Counted from the stretch's first letter, positions 39,967-53,200 are shown. The stretch: 64,000 bases of DNA from Pteria penguin (GCA_035048485.1 CM068580.1:60770983-60834982), one strand, 5' to 3'. Notes: a model not told the origin generated them from the letters alone. Numbers and translations: made by a program.

Positions 39967-39982
39967 ATTTATTTATTTATCT
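39967..39982 (+). promoter_or_regulatory. AU-rich element in gene 5 3' UTR
   Basis: GATTTATTTATTTATC gives overlapping AUUUA pentamers 13 nt after the stop, the classic destabilising element of cytokine mRNAs. Gene 3 has looser ATTTA strings at 26,670-26,700. Confidence 0.5.
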
Positions 39983-40163
39983 ACAGAAGTGCCAAACTGT
40001 GATACTCAGGGTTTACATGTGCAAATGATATTAGCAATCAAGATGTGTTTATATTTGAGATTTTATCTTTTAATTTTGTTAAATAAGTGGAACCAATTTA
40101 ATGTTAACAATAACGTTTATGCTGTGATAATTTATTTAATGAATTTTGTGATCTGTATTTTAT

Positions 40164-40169
40164 AATAAA
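40164..40169 (+). terminator. Polyadenylation signal of IL-17 gene 5
   Basis: AATAAA about 210 bp after the stop codon; the conserved 3'-UTR element lies between at 40002-40024. Confidence 0.55.
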
Positions 40170-40199
40170 AGAAATATTTTTTCATTGACAGTTTGATAT

Positions 40200-40885
40200 T
40201 TTTTATACTGTTTTGTGCATTCATATACAATGAAAACCATGGTAATTATTATTTCGAAAGCTGAATTGATAGGAATTTGTTTCTTTGGGTTTGCGCCGAT
40301 ACTGATAAATTATTCAGCAGTGATATAAATGTTTAGTTTTTAAGTTCCATAAAAACACCTGCTGTTAGGTCATCTCTGTAAATGTTTACTGATCACTATA
40401 TATAATACGAGATACATAAAGCTATGTAAAATAATCATGCTAACGTACACTAAGTTACTGTTTTTCTAACTTTGAAACACATGGAGCTATTATGGTTAAA
40501 TCAAAATGTGTTCATGGATGAGCAATTAACTTCCTCAATATTTACTTGTCATGGTAAGCTGTTTTAAAATGGTATAGTGCCTACTTTATATCATATTTAT
40601 GATAAGACATAATGTAAAATCTAAAATTGAATAGAATTTCTCTATCTCCATCGCTAACTAAATTTTATAACACAAACCTAACATTACTGATCAAATATTA
40701 AATTTAGATAGCACCTGTGAAATATCTCAGATAAAATCGCTTTGCCCCATGGTGATAATTGAATTTAAAGATAGATACCACAAAACAAATTTCATGTAAG
40801 ACTAAAATTCAAAACATACAACACTTCCATAAGAAACCACAATGACGTTATACATATATTATGTTTCCTTGTTCTCTGTGTATTC
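40200..40885. other. Intergenic region, no gene recognised
   Basis: AT-rich; nothing supported. Confidence 0.4.
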
Positions 40886-40889
40886 TGTA

Positions 40890-41104
40890 AGCCGGTATGG
40901 CCTAATGGTATCGCGCTCGCCTCCTGATCGGATGAGACGGTAAGAACGGAAGCCTCGTGTCGTGGTATGTATGGTTATAGATCCCTCACTGCTTCGGGTT
41001 GGTCCGTTGCAAAGATCAAATTTTGTATGCCCCGCATGAGGTAGATGCCGTCACCATATACGTGAAATATTCGTGGGTGTGACGTTAAACAAAAATCAAT
41101 CAAT
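40890..41104 (+). mobile_element. tRNA-derived SINE with internal deletion
   Basis: The head AGCCGGTATGGCCTAATGGT joins directly to CGGATGAGACGG, so the B box and adjacent body are missing. The rest of the body and a CAATCAATTAAG tail are present. TTCTGTA on both sides (40883-40889, 41113-41119) may be a short target duplication. Confidence 0.8.
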
Positions 41105-41119
41105 TAAGTCTTTTCTGTA

Positions 41120-42115
41120 CTTTTACCAACACTATTTCGCAATGCTTTACGATCAAATTTATTTAGCATATATATAAGGACTTATCACAGAAATGTAATA
41201 ATAAATTGTCATGGCAGATATGGTAACTTCTGGTTATAATTCTGCTCATTTTGTGAATCATATATGAAGATAAGTATAAATGCAAACTTTAATTATATAT
41301 GATGCCCTTTTTAGTATGTCTTAAGGAAAATGTTTCAACTTTTCACCTCTTAACATTCTATTACAGAAAACGCCGAGAATCGGATCTCACGACATAGAAA
41401 ACTATTACCACAACTCTTTATTTAAATTCAATCGGCGTACTTATTCAGATAAATCAATTTCTGATGTACAGAATAAAATAACAAAACATAATTTGGATGG
41501 GGAAGGAGTGAGAATAACTTGAACAGAAACCAGCTAATATTGCAAAGCTATTTTATATTAAAATCTTTCAGGATATTCAGCAATTGCATTTCACCAGATA
41601 TCTCATTCTGAAAAAAGTTTTACGCCTATCTGTTTCTGACAGTAGGAAATTTACCGTATCTAGCCAATGTCACTAGCATTTTCTACCAGCATTTTATCGA
41701 TATGGAATACTTACATGTCCATCGGTAACTTGTGACAGTGAAACTTTTAAAGTTTGCGACAGGACAGGGGAGAGGTTTGATGTAGGAGTACGGAATTTCT
41801 TTGGCTTTTAAGTTTGAATGTTTCAGAAGCAACGCTGTCTCTTCCTCTTTAAATCATTATTGTGATAAGTTCACACTTTTGAACAGAAAACTTTTAAAAC
41901 TGTCAGATATTAAGTTAAACAGATTTGTAATTTGTACATAAAACATACATTTAATATTCATCGATTGATAATATTGATTCTATTATATTTTCTACATTTT
42001 TCAAAATCGCTTACAATATTTTTAAATATGATTCCTTATTATCAGAAGTAAGAGATAATCTGAATTGTTGAATCCGTCCTATTTTCTTGTTAAATATTCA
42101 GAAATTGGTTCAGTG
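41120..42115. other. Intergenic region, no gene recognised
   Basis: AT-rich; nothing supported. Confidence 0.4.
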
Positions 42116-42119
42116 CATT

Positions 42120-42120
<1 letters not shown>

Positions 42121-42193
<73 letters not shown>
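42121..42193. repeat. Poly-T tract
   Basis: About 70 nearly uninterrupted T. Reads as a long A tail on the minus strand, but no retrocopy body was identified. Confidence 0.9.
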
Positions 42194-42279
42194 TTCTATA
42201 ATTTTTCATTTATATTTTAAATCACAATAGAAACAAGCAAGTTATTAAAAAGAACTTTGATTACCGAGATATTATATAT

Positions 42280-42400
42280 CAATTCTCCCTGGGCACCTGG
42301 TCTCAACTCGGTATTTTACGGGGTTCGCAACGGTTTGTAGGGTACAATTCCATAATAAAGCCTCCACTTTAGACTGGATAACTGATCGGTACTTTTTCAT
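42280..42400 (+). repeat. Penelope-family 3' module, solo
   Basis: CTCCCTGGGCACCTGGTCTC, then TACGGGGTTCGCAAC and GGTACTTTTTCATT, matching the 3' flank of both RT remnants; no RT coding sequence beside it. Confidence 0.6.
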
Positions 42401-42843
42401 TATTTGTTGCCATCTAGGTTTGAACTTGTGTATTGACTGTATTGTAGCCGTGTTTGAAACAAGAAATGTACAGAGAATATTCAGATGTATTTGTAAAACA
42501 TTTATGTCACCGGTCGGAAAAAAGAAAAAGAAAGAAATTACTTCATAAATATAGAACATATATACCTTTTAATTCAGTCAGTTGATTGATTTAATCAGTT
42601 TGTGACATTTTGTTTATGAGCAAATTTTTTATTCTTTATAGACTTCAGGATATAAATGTCAATGCATGCAAAACATGTAAATTGAAAAAAGAATTTCAGT
42701 ATAGCTCATCCTTAGCTGCACTAAGTGAGTATTACAGAAGTTTTGCCCATAATCACCTGATTTATAAAAAATGTAAATCTAAACTTCTTTTTCCAATATA
42801 ATCGTAGATTATGTAATCCGTCTTCCTCCTTCGTCTAGAGAAA

Positions 42844-42851
42844 ATGATAAG
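42844..42851 (+). promoter_or_regulatory. Conserved GATAAG motif upstream of IL-17 gene 6
   Basis: ATGATAAG after TCGTCTAGAGAAA, 126 bp before TATA. Confidence 0.55.
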
Positions 42852-42969
42852 TTGATGCGACCCCTCTTATGATACAAACAGGAAAAAAGTGCTTTTTAAT
42901 ATCCACTAAGATATAATTTCATCTGATGCTTCATCCGTTAACAAATCCTAACGGAACTTTCTAAAGCCG

Positions 42970-42979
42970 ACTATATAAG
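42970..42979 (+). promoter_or_regulatory. TATA box of IL-17 gene 6
   Basis: ACTATATAAG, about 80 bp upstream of ATG 43052. Confidence 0.7.
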
Positions 42980-43051
42980 TCGACTTGATTTCTTTATCAT
43001 TTATCTGCTTACGTCGAATCGAAGAAGTAATACAACAAACTCAAATTCAGT

Positions 43052-43960
43052 ATGATACATTTAATAATTCTGGTAAGCAATATATAATATATAGTTAGAG
43101 TACGACTTTCCCCGGTTACTCTATATCGAAGTAAATAAATGAAAAAACAATATATTAATATATCATAAAATATATAAACTGTGTTAATACTGTCTCATAA
43201 GTAAACTAAATTGAAATAGAATAGTATTATAATGTAATTTATTTCACTTTGCACTTGCATGTAACTTGACATATCAATACTCTTTGTATACACTCTTGAT
43301 GTGTTCTTGAGACATAACTTTAACCAGTCTTCCTCGCTTCAACAGGTCATGATGTTTATATGCAAAGCATTGCAACTTTTTCCCATACAAAAAGGTTGCC
43401 AGGAACATGAAAACATTGAAACAATATTCTTAAACTTAACGAACAATGGAATGTTAGATTATATTCTTCCTTTCTCCGAGACGGATATAAATGGAATTCT
43501 AGCACCCACTAAAGAGCAGCAATATCTTACAGGAACAAAAGACTGTCCAATGAATCAACAAGCGAGGAAGCTGACATCCGATTCACCGCTATCAGAGAGG
43601 TCGACCTGCCCATATTACTTCGTAACAACATACGATTCACGTCGTTATCCGGCATCCATCACTGAAGCACGTTGCTCATGTTCCAAGTGTGTAGATTATA
43701 AGGGTCCGAGTCCACGTGCTATATGTGAACCAGTTTACAGGAATGTCAAAGTCTTTGCGAAAACTACATGCATGGACAATACCTGGAAGTATGAAGTCAA
43801 AACATACAAGAAACAAGAGAGCTGCACATGCGTGATTCCAAGAAAATTTGTCACCTCCCAAAAACATTCATTATCATCACCATCATCATCTTCTTCTTCT
43901 TCTTCTTTTTCTTCTTCTGTTTCATCGTCATCGTCATCGTCATCATCATCATCATCATAA
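43052..43960 (+). CDS. IL-17-like cytokine (gene 6) with microsatellite-encoded Ser tail
   Basis: Exon 1 is 43052-43072 (MIHLIIL, donor GTAAGC). Exon 2 is 43346-43960 after CTTCAACAG. The phase-0 join gives 211 residues. Signal peptide spans both exons. KGCQEHENI, an NLT sequon and NGMLDYILPF precede the domain: CPYYFVTTYDS, YPASITEARCSCSKC, CEPVYRNVKV, TTC, ESCTCVIPR. After VTSQKHS the reading frame runs into a TCA/TCT/TCG microsatellite and encodes about 30 residues, nearly all Ser, until a TAA inside the repeat. The NDGPIPM end of gene 5 is lost. The domain itself is intact, so the protein may still work, with a tail whose length could vary between alleles. Confidence 0.9.
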
Positions 43961-43997
43961 TCATCATCATCATTATCATCACCATCATCATCATCAC
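43868..43997. repeat. (TCA/TCT)n microsatellite crossing the gene 6 stop
   Basis: The repeat spans the last codons, the stop and the start of the 3' UTR. Confidence 0.95.
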
Positions 43998-44415
43998 ACA
44001 TTTCAACTACACTTTTCTGAGAAACAGCTTTAACAGTCAGGTTATTATCTATGCTGCTGACTCTAAGTACATATAATTTTCCAAATATTTTTGTTGACAG
44101 TGCTTTCATTGCAAAACTTTTACAGCGTTTTTAAGTATCAGATTATGTATATAAAATGCATTTCAATATTTTCATTGATATCTAATCTAATCAGATCACT
44201 GTTCTCTTTGTGATGTTAAAACATTTTATGATTGTTTAGTAAATATTTTGTCCTTTATGTCACTAGTCAGTAAGTTTATGTTGTAAACTATGTGCGTTGA
44301 AGTCACAATATTTTCCGTATTAATCTACAACAAAAGAGTTAATATTTCATGAAAGTTCACATAAGTATTATTATTCAAGATCTTAGTATGTGTTTGTTTG
44401 GTTTAAACCGAGTCG

Positions 44416-45830
44416 CTTGAAATATGCGGCAGTGATACGAATATTAGGTTTTCAATTTCCATAAAGTCTGCTGCTATAGATATTCTATGTTACTATGTGT
44501 AAATCTCTGTGAAATTATAGGTATATGAATATATGTCAAATAGTAAAAAGAAAAAAACATTCAGTCCAGTGAATTTATATTTTTCTAATCTTGACACAGA
44601 TTTCAAGGATTTATCAAAGTTTTATTTAAGGGTTTCATTGACGAGCAATTTACTTCCTCAATAATTTTTGTAACGATAAGTTGTTTTAATGGAGTCTAGT
44701 GTCCCATCTTTTTTCCTTTTTTCATATTGCATTGTAAGATCTAAAACTGAAGACGGGTTTTCCTCTCCTGCATTTGTATAAATTCAGGGTCCATCATTCA
44801 CCGAGGTGTACTTTACAAATCATGCATACACAATGAAAATATTGAATCTAGAGATTGTCAATGAAAATGGTGATAATGAACTTTAAAAGATAAATGCCAA
44901 GAGCATACAACACATTTTGCACTTACAAACAAGAACACATACGGAACATAGATAACAATTCAGAGTAAGCTAAACACATCGTGTTTTAATTTTGTCATCT
45001 TTGTCCCATGTCTATTTATTACATCGAATAATTACATTTATTTTTTCAAATAGTATTTCACAATGCGTTGAAACATATCAAATGCATTAATAATTAAATA
45101 GAATCATTTTGTTCATTGTTATGAGAGCCGGGGGAGCCTAGTGATATCGCGTCGGACTCCTGATCAGGAGACCAGGGTTCGAGTCCCGCTCTGGCCATGC
45201 CGGTGTCATGTTTTTCGGATCAGACAGTAAAAACTGAGGCCCCGTGTCGTGGTATGCACGGCACGTTCAAGATCCCTCACTTCTTCGGGTGGGTCCGTTG
45301 CAAAGGTCAAAATTTGTATGTCCCGCATCAGGCAGATGCCGTCACCATATACGTGAAATATTTGTGGTGTGACGTAAAACAAAATCAATATATCAATCAT
45401 TGTTATGATTATTTGATCTGTCAATATTCATATTTCATTTATATGCACAGTTACACATATTTTTAATGTACTTAAATCTGATGCTACCTTTAGTTTTCAA
45501 TAAACGGAAGCTCATCACCAAAACACTTAACATTTAATTAATGAACTAATTATCATTTAGATATACTGATATAAAACCAGCTTTTCCGCTTTTTCATTTA
45601 TATAAGTGTTCAATATACAACACATTGTAAGCTCTCTGACACCAAGATGTACCTGTTTACATACGAACCCTTGCTTAATCTTCTATCATTAGACTGCCCG
45701 TAATCAATATGGTCTTCTTGTCAGTTGATTAACTAGGCGATAAGCGTCGATCAGATCTATGTTAAGATTCAAATAGTGGGAGTGTTTACACTCTGATCTA
45801 TCTGCCATAACTGGCAGATTTGCCAAATAT
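44416..45830. repeat. Block C, copy 1
   Basis: Similar to 58,638-59,575, starting ATATGCGGCAGTGATAC and ending at CAGATTTGCCA. Copy 1 has an extra ~265 bp (about 44,632-44,897) and a SINE at 45,125-45,396. Divergence is greater than between the A or B copies, so this duplication is older. Confidence 0.85.
45125..45396 (+). mobile_element. tRNA-derived SINE with perfect 12-bp target duplication
   Basis: Full copy: head with B box GGGTTCGAGTCCC, body with CGGATCAGACAG, GAGGCCCCGTGTCG, GATCCCTCAC, GTGGGTCCGTTGCAAAGGTC, CAGGCAGATGCCGTCACCAT, and tail AAAATCAATATATCAA. TCATTGTTATGA flanks it at 45113-45124 and 45397-45408. Block C copy 2 lacks it. Confidence 0.95.
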
Positions 45831-47210
45831 ATATATATATATATATTACATAATAACATATATTATATAAAGTATAGATAAAAACTGTTATCATTATACA
45901 AAATAATATTATGCAAATGTAAGACACGATAGTTATTCGATAAAATTGGATAATATCATAATCATTACATTAAAATGAATGGCAAAACTAATTAGAATTT
46001 AGAAATTAAACACGACAATCTATACGTTTAAAAGTTTGAAAATGAAAATGATAAAATAATGAAATAGGATAATTCTCTACCACCTTGGAATAAAATACAT
46101 AATACATTAGTAAAATTTAGAATATTGTACAATACGTTATAAAACTTTAATGTGGTATTGTTAAAAATGTACAATACATTACAATGAAAGTTCACAATTT
46201 AAACAATGAATGGTATCACAAAGTGTTATTTCGTCTTGCTTTGATAATTTGTAATCACACAAGTCAAACACAATTAATGACAATTAATCTTCTGTAATTG
46301 ATTGGTGCAGAAACATAGACTACTTTTGAAAGATCAGAGTTAAACATATCTGTTTAATATTTTACTTCATATACATGTATCGTTAAAAATAAAGTAAGAA
46401 TAGAATGTATTTATAATTAACCTTCTGTCTATAAATCTCTTATTCGTTATATATGCAAATATTCTTGCAGCATACAAATATGTAACATTTTCCATATTTA
46501 GGACGAAACGACCTCCCAATTTAGGGCGAAATCACCCAAGTGCGAAGCAACTCAGGGCGAACGGGACCAAGTGTGAAACGACCCCTCGCAATGATTAACC
46601 AATTAAATGTAAGCATCCTTTTTCTTTTATTGGTTTACTTAGTTTTCTTTTTGTTATTTTTCTTTGCGTTTGTCTAAATAATATTAATTTTGACATCAAT
46701 TAGCTTTTTATTAGTAAATTTCAGTGTGTTTCTCGTAGAATTTCAAAGCAAATCCTAATAAAGAACACACTTAGAAGCAACAATGAGGAGGACTTCATGA
46801 TATTTGGTGTAATATTAAATTTTAAAATACAAACTTAACTTAGAAAATATCATAAGTTCATTTAAGTGTACCTGGAAATGCCTTCCTTCAATTATTACGC
46901 TTTAACATTACACATGCACATTCAGATGTATTTGTTTTAATTGTTAAAGGCCCCTCAAAGATAATTGCACTTTCATGCCGACGAATACCGTGGCACGGGT
47001 CTTCGGTTCATATCGTCTCATTCGAAGAAAAAATAGAGAGGTAGAGAATGATATAACCTTACGATGGATTAGAGAAATCTGTACCCTCAGATCTGAACAT
47101 AACAATATAAGAACTTAATAAATACCCACATAAATTTCACATATGAAAAATTTATACTCATATAATTCTGAAATAAACAATACAATAAAAAATCAATACG
47201 TAGTTCCCAA
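45831..47210. other. Intergenic region downstream of the oxidase gene
   Basis: (TA)n at 45,829-45,846 and a short degenerate repeat of AAACGACC/GGGCGAA type at 46,500-46,590. No gene supported. It probably includes the oxidase 3' UTR near 47,200. Confidence 0.45.
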
Positions 47211-47217
47211 CAACATA

Positions 47218-50200
47218 TCATAATTTTGAACTATGCATTAAACGTTCCAGTCGAAATGGATGTAGGTCTGTTGATGGGGGTTTGTCTTGCACCATCTCTG
47301 ACAACAGCTTTCCTATCACAGGACTATATTTGAACCCATGACCTGTATATAATGATAAAATATTATATGAGAACTGAATGTCCTGACACTAATTTGTACA
47401 TAGAAAATATAATGAAGAGACCTGCCACATGAGCATTTTTTATTCTTACAAAGTGTAGCTTTTCTGAATGAACACAGATTAGAATATTTCAATATTTACT
47501 TTTACTGAATTGTTAAACTGTTTCCAATTTTGACTTCGAGAACAGCATGTACAAACTTTTAACATCTGTATGAATAAAAATGATATCTAATAATGAGAAA
47601 CATCAGTTCTATGCAGTAACGCTAAATTGTCATTTCTGGATCTATTTAAATAGGTATCCGAAATCTCAATTCAATTCTTTATTACTTTATAAGAGCTAGT
47701 TCATCAGTGAACAGTTACACAATACCCATACACAATATATACACAACATAATATATATTTATCTTACAAAATAAATCAGTTTTGTACCAGGCCAGCCTGA
47801 AGCAGCCTCTTAAACACAACTGCATGATATGCACCAGTAATCGTTAAGAAAATCAACCATGATTATCACAAAAGACAGAGGTCATAACCTTCGCAATTGA
47901 GGAAATCCTCTTGAATTTTTAGAGAGGGTAAGCCAGGCTGAATCTGTTGCATGATTTGTTTCTTAGATTCAGGATCAAAAGTGTGAGCCGAGATTTCATC
48001 CTGAGCAACAATGCGACCCGTAAAATCCTTGAAATCATCCACATAGAGAGGAGGATAAAGAACCTGTTTTTTATCTTCAGTCAACATTTTAGTCGAGACC
48101 ATAGGCATGCCTATGATATCAGTTGAAATTGATTCAATAGCACAATAACTTTTCTGGCTATTTCACTGAACATCATGACAGACTGTATGAAAGAAGTGTA
48201 CCAAGACATTTATATGTGACGGACATACACATAATAAAAGAAAAAACACAAAATACCAAAATATTCAAATGTAATGCAGCAGTGGCATCAAATTAGGAGG
48301 TTGAAATCAGGTAGCAAGTGTTACTGAATTGATTGGGGTTAACCGGTTAACCGGCCCATCTTCCCAAATAAAATACTGCAGAGACTGAATTGTGAGAATG
48401 TCTTCAATAAAATTGCTTTTAAATATCATTACTTTGAAATTACATTAACAATTAAAACGACTCTCATTGAAGTAACTCTGACTAAACGTAGCACTGAACA
48501 TTAAAGGTAAAACAGATGATGTATTGTGCACATATTCGAAACCATAGCCCTTTTCTCTTTCAGTTTCTTGTTTCATTACCAATTTCTGATATATGTTCGC
48601 CTCAACAGTTTTCATATTATTGGTAACTATACTATACTTATTTTTCTAATTTTCTAATTGTTTTAATATGTTTATAATGGGGAATATGAATAAAACACAT
48701 AACATGCTAGTTGAGAGGGATTTGTCAAATAACTGGACTTACTGTTATTGGAATAAACCTTATCTGTTGTATATAGTGAATAAGAATGGATAGAGTATAT
48801 TGGTTGATTGATTGATTGATTGATTATAAAATGTCACTCTACGAATCTTTCACGTATATGGAGACGGCATTCATACCTTTGCAATGGATATATCCGAAGC
48901 AGTGGAGGATCTTTTACATGCCACACCTCATACTGCTTCATCCGAATAGCAGGACACCGGTGTGTCCATGGCGGGTGTCGAACACGGGACCTCTCGGTCA
49001 CAAGCCGAGCACCTCATACACTGAGCAACACCGGCTCTGGAACAGTGAATAAGATATGTTATATTAAAATGAGAAAACCACTTACCACTGAATCCGGCGC
49101 CTATCACAATATTCTTCCACTCTGGCATACGGTCTAATATGAACATTTCATCTGGTGTCCTCTGATTGAATTAGACAGTGATAATTACAGATAGAACATA
49201 AAGCATAACACAAGTATTAGTACTATTTGCTCGTTATTATGATTATATTTATGCTTTTGTCGAGCCTGGTAGGTATAACGTCAAACGCAGGTTATTTCTT
49301 TTACATCATAGTGCTAAAATAAAATATCGTGGAAAATTGTTCTAATGCCATTAAAACGATATCAGTCAGAGCTCGATGAAAAATAATTTACAAATATGAG
49401 ATGTAATATGGGACTAGGGGGACAGATGTTGTTATAATTATTATTATCATTTATTTTTTAAATAATACATAAATCTGAGTGTCATTTCACATTTGATAAT
49501 ACTTACAGTGTACAGGCAGCTCTCCACAATTGCAGGTGTGTCATATAATGTAAAGATGATGGATAAATCCAAACCACAAGTCCAAAAATCATGAAACCAT
49601 AGGACATACAAAATCAGTGAAAATGAAAAATAAATGGAAAATAACAAAATATGTCTACTTGAAGAGCATATGTGAACCCCTGTGATGGAGTGAGATCAGG
49701 TGCCCGGGGAGAGTGAGCATCTCCTGCTTGCTAGCAACACCCGTCACATATACCCCGTAGAAAGAGTCAAATCGTGTGAATTCCATATGTATCTATATAT
49801 GGAGAAGTCGAAGTAGGTAACCTGGGAAATGTTTTGAAACATAATCCCTCATCAGGTTTATAAAATCTGATTGATCGACAGAGTCACGTAAATCCGGGTC
49901 TACCTCTGGTCCACCATGAATATTTAACTGCAATGTTAATGGGTAGTTAATGGGTAAAATGAAGTGGTAATAAATAGATAAATATAGATAATGATGTTAA
50001 ATATGTCTTTTACAGATTTAATTTGTTTAATCCAATGCCACACTGTGAGCACCGACTTTTTAGACTTGACATACAAGCAATCTTATCTATATAAAGTTGA
50101 AACTCGTTATCCTTGTCAAAATTCATATCATCTCAAAGTCTCAGTAAAACTAGGACTTAATAGCGATCGCAAATTTGCGGAAAATAGACATTATATGACG

Positions 50201-53200
50201 TTTATGTATCTTTGTGATATTAATTTTTCACTAAATAGCTGACCACGGTGTGTGAAGGAGACGTATTACGGTGAGAGAAAGCTCTAGTATATCAGATCAG
50301 GTGACACATACATAGAATATGAAAGTATGTGGGAAATTAACAATATCTAGTATTCGAACCTTAATAAGACCGTCATACTCATAACTTCCGGAACCAGAAA
50401 CAGAGTATGAACCGATTGCATTTTCGTGGAAAAAAGCAGGAAACTTGTTAATATCGTACTGTCCTTTCGTCTTCTCTTTCCAATACATGACTGACTTTTA
50501 CAACCTGTTGTTAGATAAACATCGACAAATGTGTTGGTTAATATAAGATCGTATATATTTGTAAGATTCAATATTGATCCTGATAGGTCTACATAATATT
50601 ACAATTATTGCAAAACTGATCTGTGGATTTTTATGTTTGCGTTAAGTTCCTATAATAATTCAAAATAACAGTAAATTTTATGCTCCATCTCAGTCGACTA
50701 AAATACAACCAAATCAAAATACTGCTCACCATTTTACCTTTTGTTTAACGAATGGAGTCCAATGTTAAATGAACATTAACTCTGTATAGTAACAACACAA
50801 TTTTCTCAGCTTTAAAATAAATATTACGAGATGTTTATGCACATTTCAACAATTTATGTCCCTTCGGATATGCTATAAACCAAAACTGTGAGAATCCAAA
50901 CTATGAATGTTTGAAGAGGAAATAAGTTACAAAATTAAAAGTAAGCAACAAAGAACCAGTCGAAGGACAGGATTAAACTTGAGGGAAATACTCCTCAATT
51001 TTAGAATGATTTACAATTTTTCGTCAAAGTAAATTTAAAGTATATATTTACATTTAGCACAAAAGTGCTGAGAACTTGGCTTTTGATCATTGTTTTTTGG
51101 AGTGGCAGTCAATACAGATTTCAACCAGTCTATCACTATGAATAAGCAATCGTAATTTTTTAAACAACATGCACATAGGCATGAATGCCCTTTCTTTAAC
51201 TTCAGATTTCACTATAAGAATAAAAATGTACATACCTTTAGATCAATATTTATATCGAATTTTGAAAGAAGTGGTTTTGTCCAAGCGCCAACTGTAAGGA
51301 CAAGTTTACGACAGCGATAACTTGCCCGAGATGTATGCAATGTAATTATGTCTCCAGGTTCGATATTAAACACCTTTTCTCCATCGTGAATGACTCCACC
51401 CTCCTTTTCTATTAGAGACTACAATTATAACAAATGCTTATATCTAAAGGAAAACTTATAATAATTTTTATGACAGAATGCGACATATTATTTCAGCAAA
51501 GAATATATACATCAACGCTGTTCAAGCATATTTTTTTTCTTTTTCTTTTTTCTGTCTTTTCTTTTTCTTTCTTTTTTTCAATTGTGATCAAATGGCCATG
51601 GCGAGGTATGATCTGTCAAGTAGCACTCACGTTTTTATACATCACCATGATATGAAGAAACCTAAAGAGTTCTGTTCAAGGACAAACAAACCATCTTAAT
51701 GAATCTTCCTATTCATGGAGTTAATTCTATATCAATTAAGATTGATTTATCTTTATGTAATTACAATGGGCGATTGATTAATCGAAATGTCGAGTCCACA
51801 ATATGGAAATCCAAATTATAAATGTTTTAAGAGCACGCTAAATACCAAACTTACTTGAATGTAACAGCCAAAGAAACCATCAAAGGACAGAGATTTGCAT
51901 GACGGAAACACTCCTTTTTAATATGAAAAGTTTACTAACTTCCAGTCCATTGATTTTGGAGTACATATTTCGGGTTAGTACAGAAGCACTGAAAACTTGG
52001 CTTATGGTATCATTCTTCAGCAGCAGTAATAATTAATATAAGAACATATAAACGTGTGTCAATAAAGTGCACCAAATGCTCATTTCGACAGCTAGTGTTT
52101 AATCAAAGTTTTCAGGTTCAGGCCCGACCAATGACTGAGATCTTTTCTGGATAATCTGAACTATTTTGCAGAAAAATTCTTTTCTCTTTTCTTTTATATG
52201 ATTGCATTCGTAAATAAGTTTGCAAATTGCTACAAACTTTGGTATTATCATATAATCGTTTTCAACTACGCTTGTAATCTTATGTAACTATATCATAAAA
52301 ATCCAGTAGTTTTAAGTTTCTTATTTAGCATATAACAACCGAAAATTTGACTCAGCGATAAGCACTGAAGACATCACAAAATATTGAGGGACTTAGTGAC
52401 TTATAATTTGAGTTTCAGGAAAATGAATCCAGCATGTTGTGGGATATGGACATCATGATCATCAATGAAATGTGTAGACACACTGTTTAATTGACGAGAC
52501 CATAATCGCTCAATTATTCAACTATTTGGTCAACCAGTTACAGAGTATTGTATTGAAAAATTGTCATTAATACATTCTTAGATAGAATTAAGAAATTAAA
52601 ATATTTCATGGGACTATCAATATAGATTTTTAAAACTTTTTTGATTGATATCAAGTTCACGCGAACGAAATCGAGCGATATGTTTATGAATATCAAATGA
52701 AATCCTAAACAAGCATATATAATACATCATGTAGTGCATGGATCTAATAGAGAGTTATATAATTCTTACTTGCAAAATGCGTAAAGTCTTGTCTGGGTGA
52801 AGAAGTCCAGCATCAGATTCTACCATGTAAATCACATCATGTGGGAAATGTATCATTGGAAAAATTTTCGCTTTCTCCTCCCCTTTAAGTAGTTTATGGC
52901 GTATGCTGTATTTATCCAAATCCCGCACTGACGCTTCCGTTGAGGAGTTATCTTCCTTTACAGTAAGCTTACCCACTAAACTGAAAGAAGAAAAAATAAT
53001 GTAGCTCACTTGGAGATTGGTACGGGCTGAGAAAAAAGATTGTCAACTTTCTTTTTCTTCTTCTTCAAATACGAAGTGTACTCAAAAGTTGAGCGTTATA
53101 CTTCAACTTTTGGATAAAAAGAAGTCACATGTCACAAAAACAGTTACACACAAAATAAAACTTATTGCCTTTTATTGATTTCATGCATTGCTAAAGTTCC

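Noticed and set aside
42121..42193. Poly-T tract as the tail of a minus-strand retrocopy
   Set aside because: No processed gene or LINE sequence adjoins it that I can recognise.
43828..44109. ORFs crossing the gene 6 microsatellite in other frames (poly-Ile, poly-His, poly-Asp)
   Set aside because: Alternative readings of the triplet repeat.
49991..50242. 83-residue ORF on the plus strand inside the oxidase gene
   Set aside because: Lies in an intron antisense to the gene, with no recognised domain or promoter.
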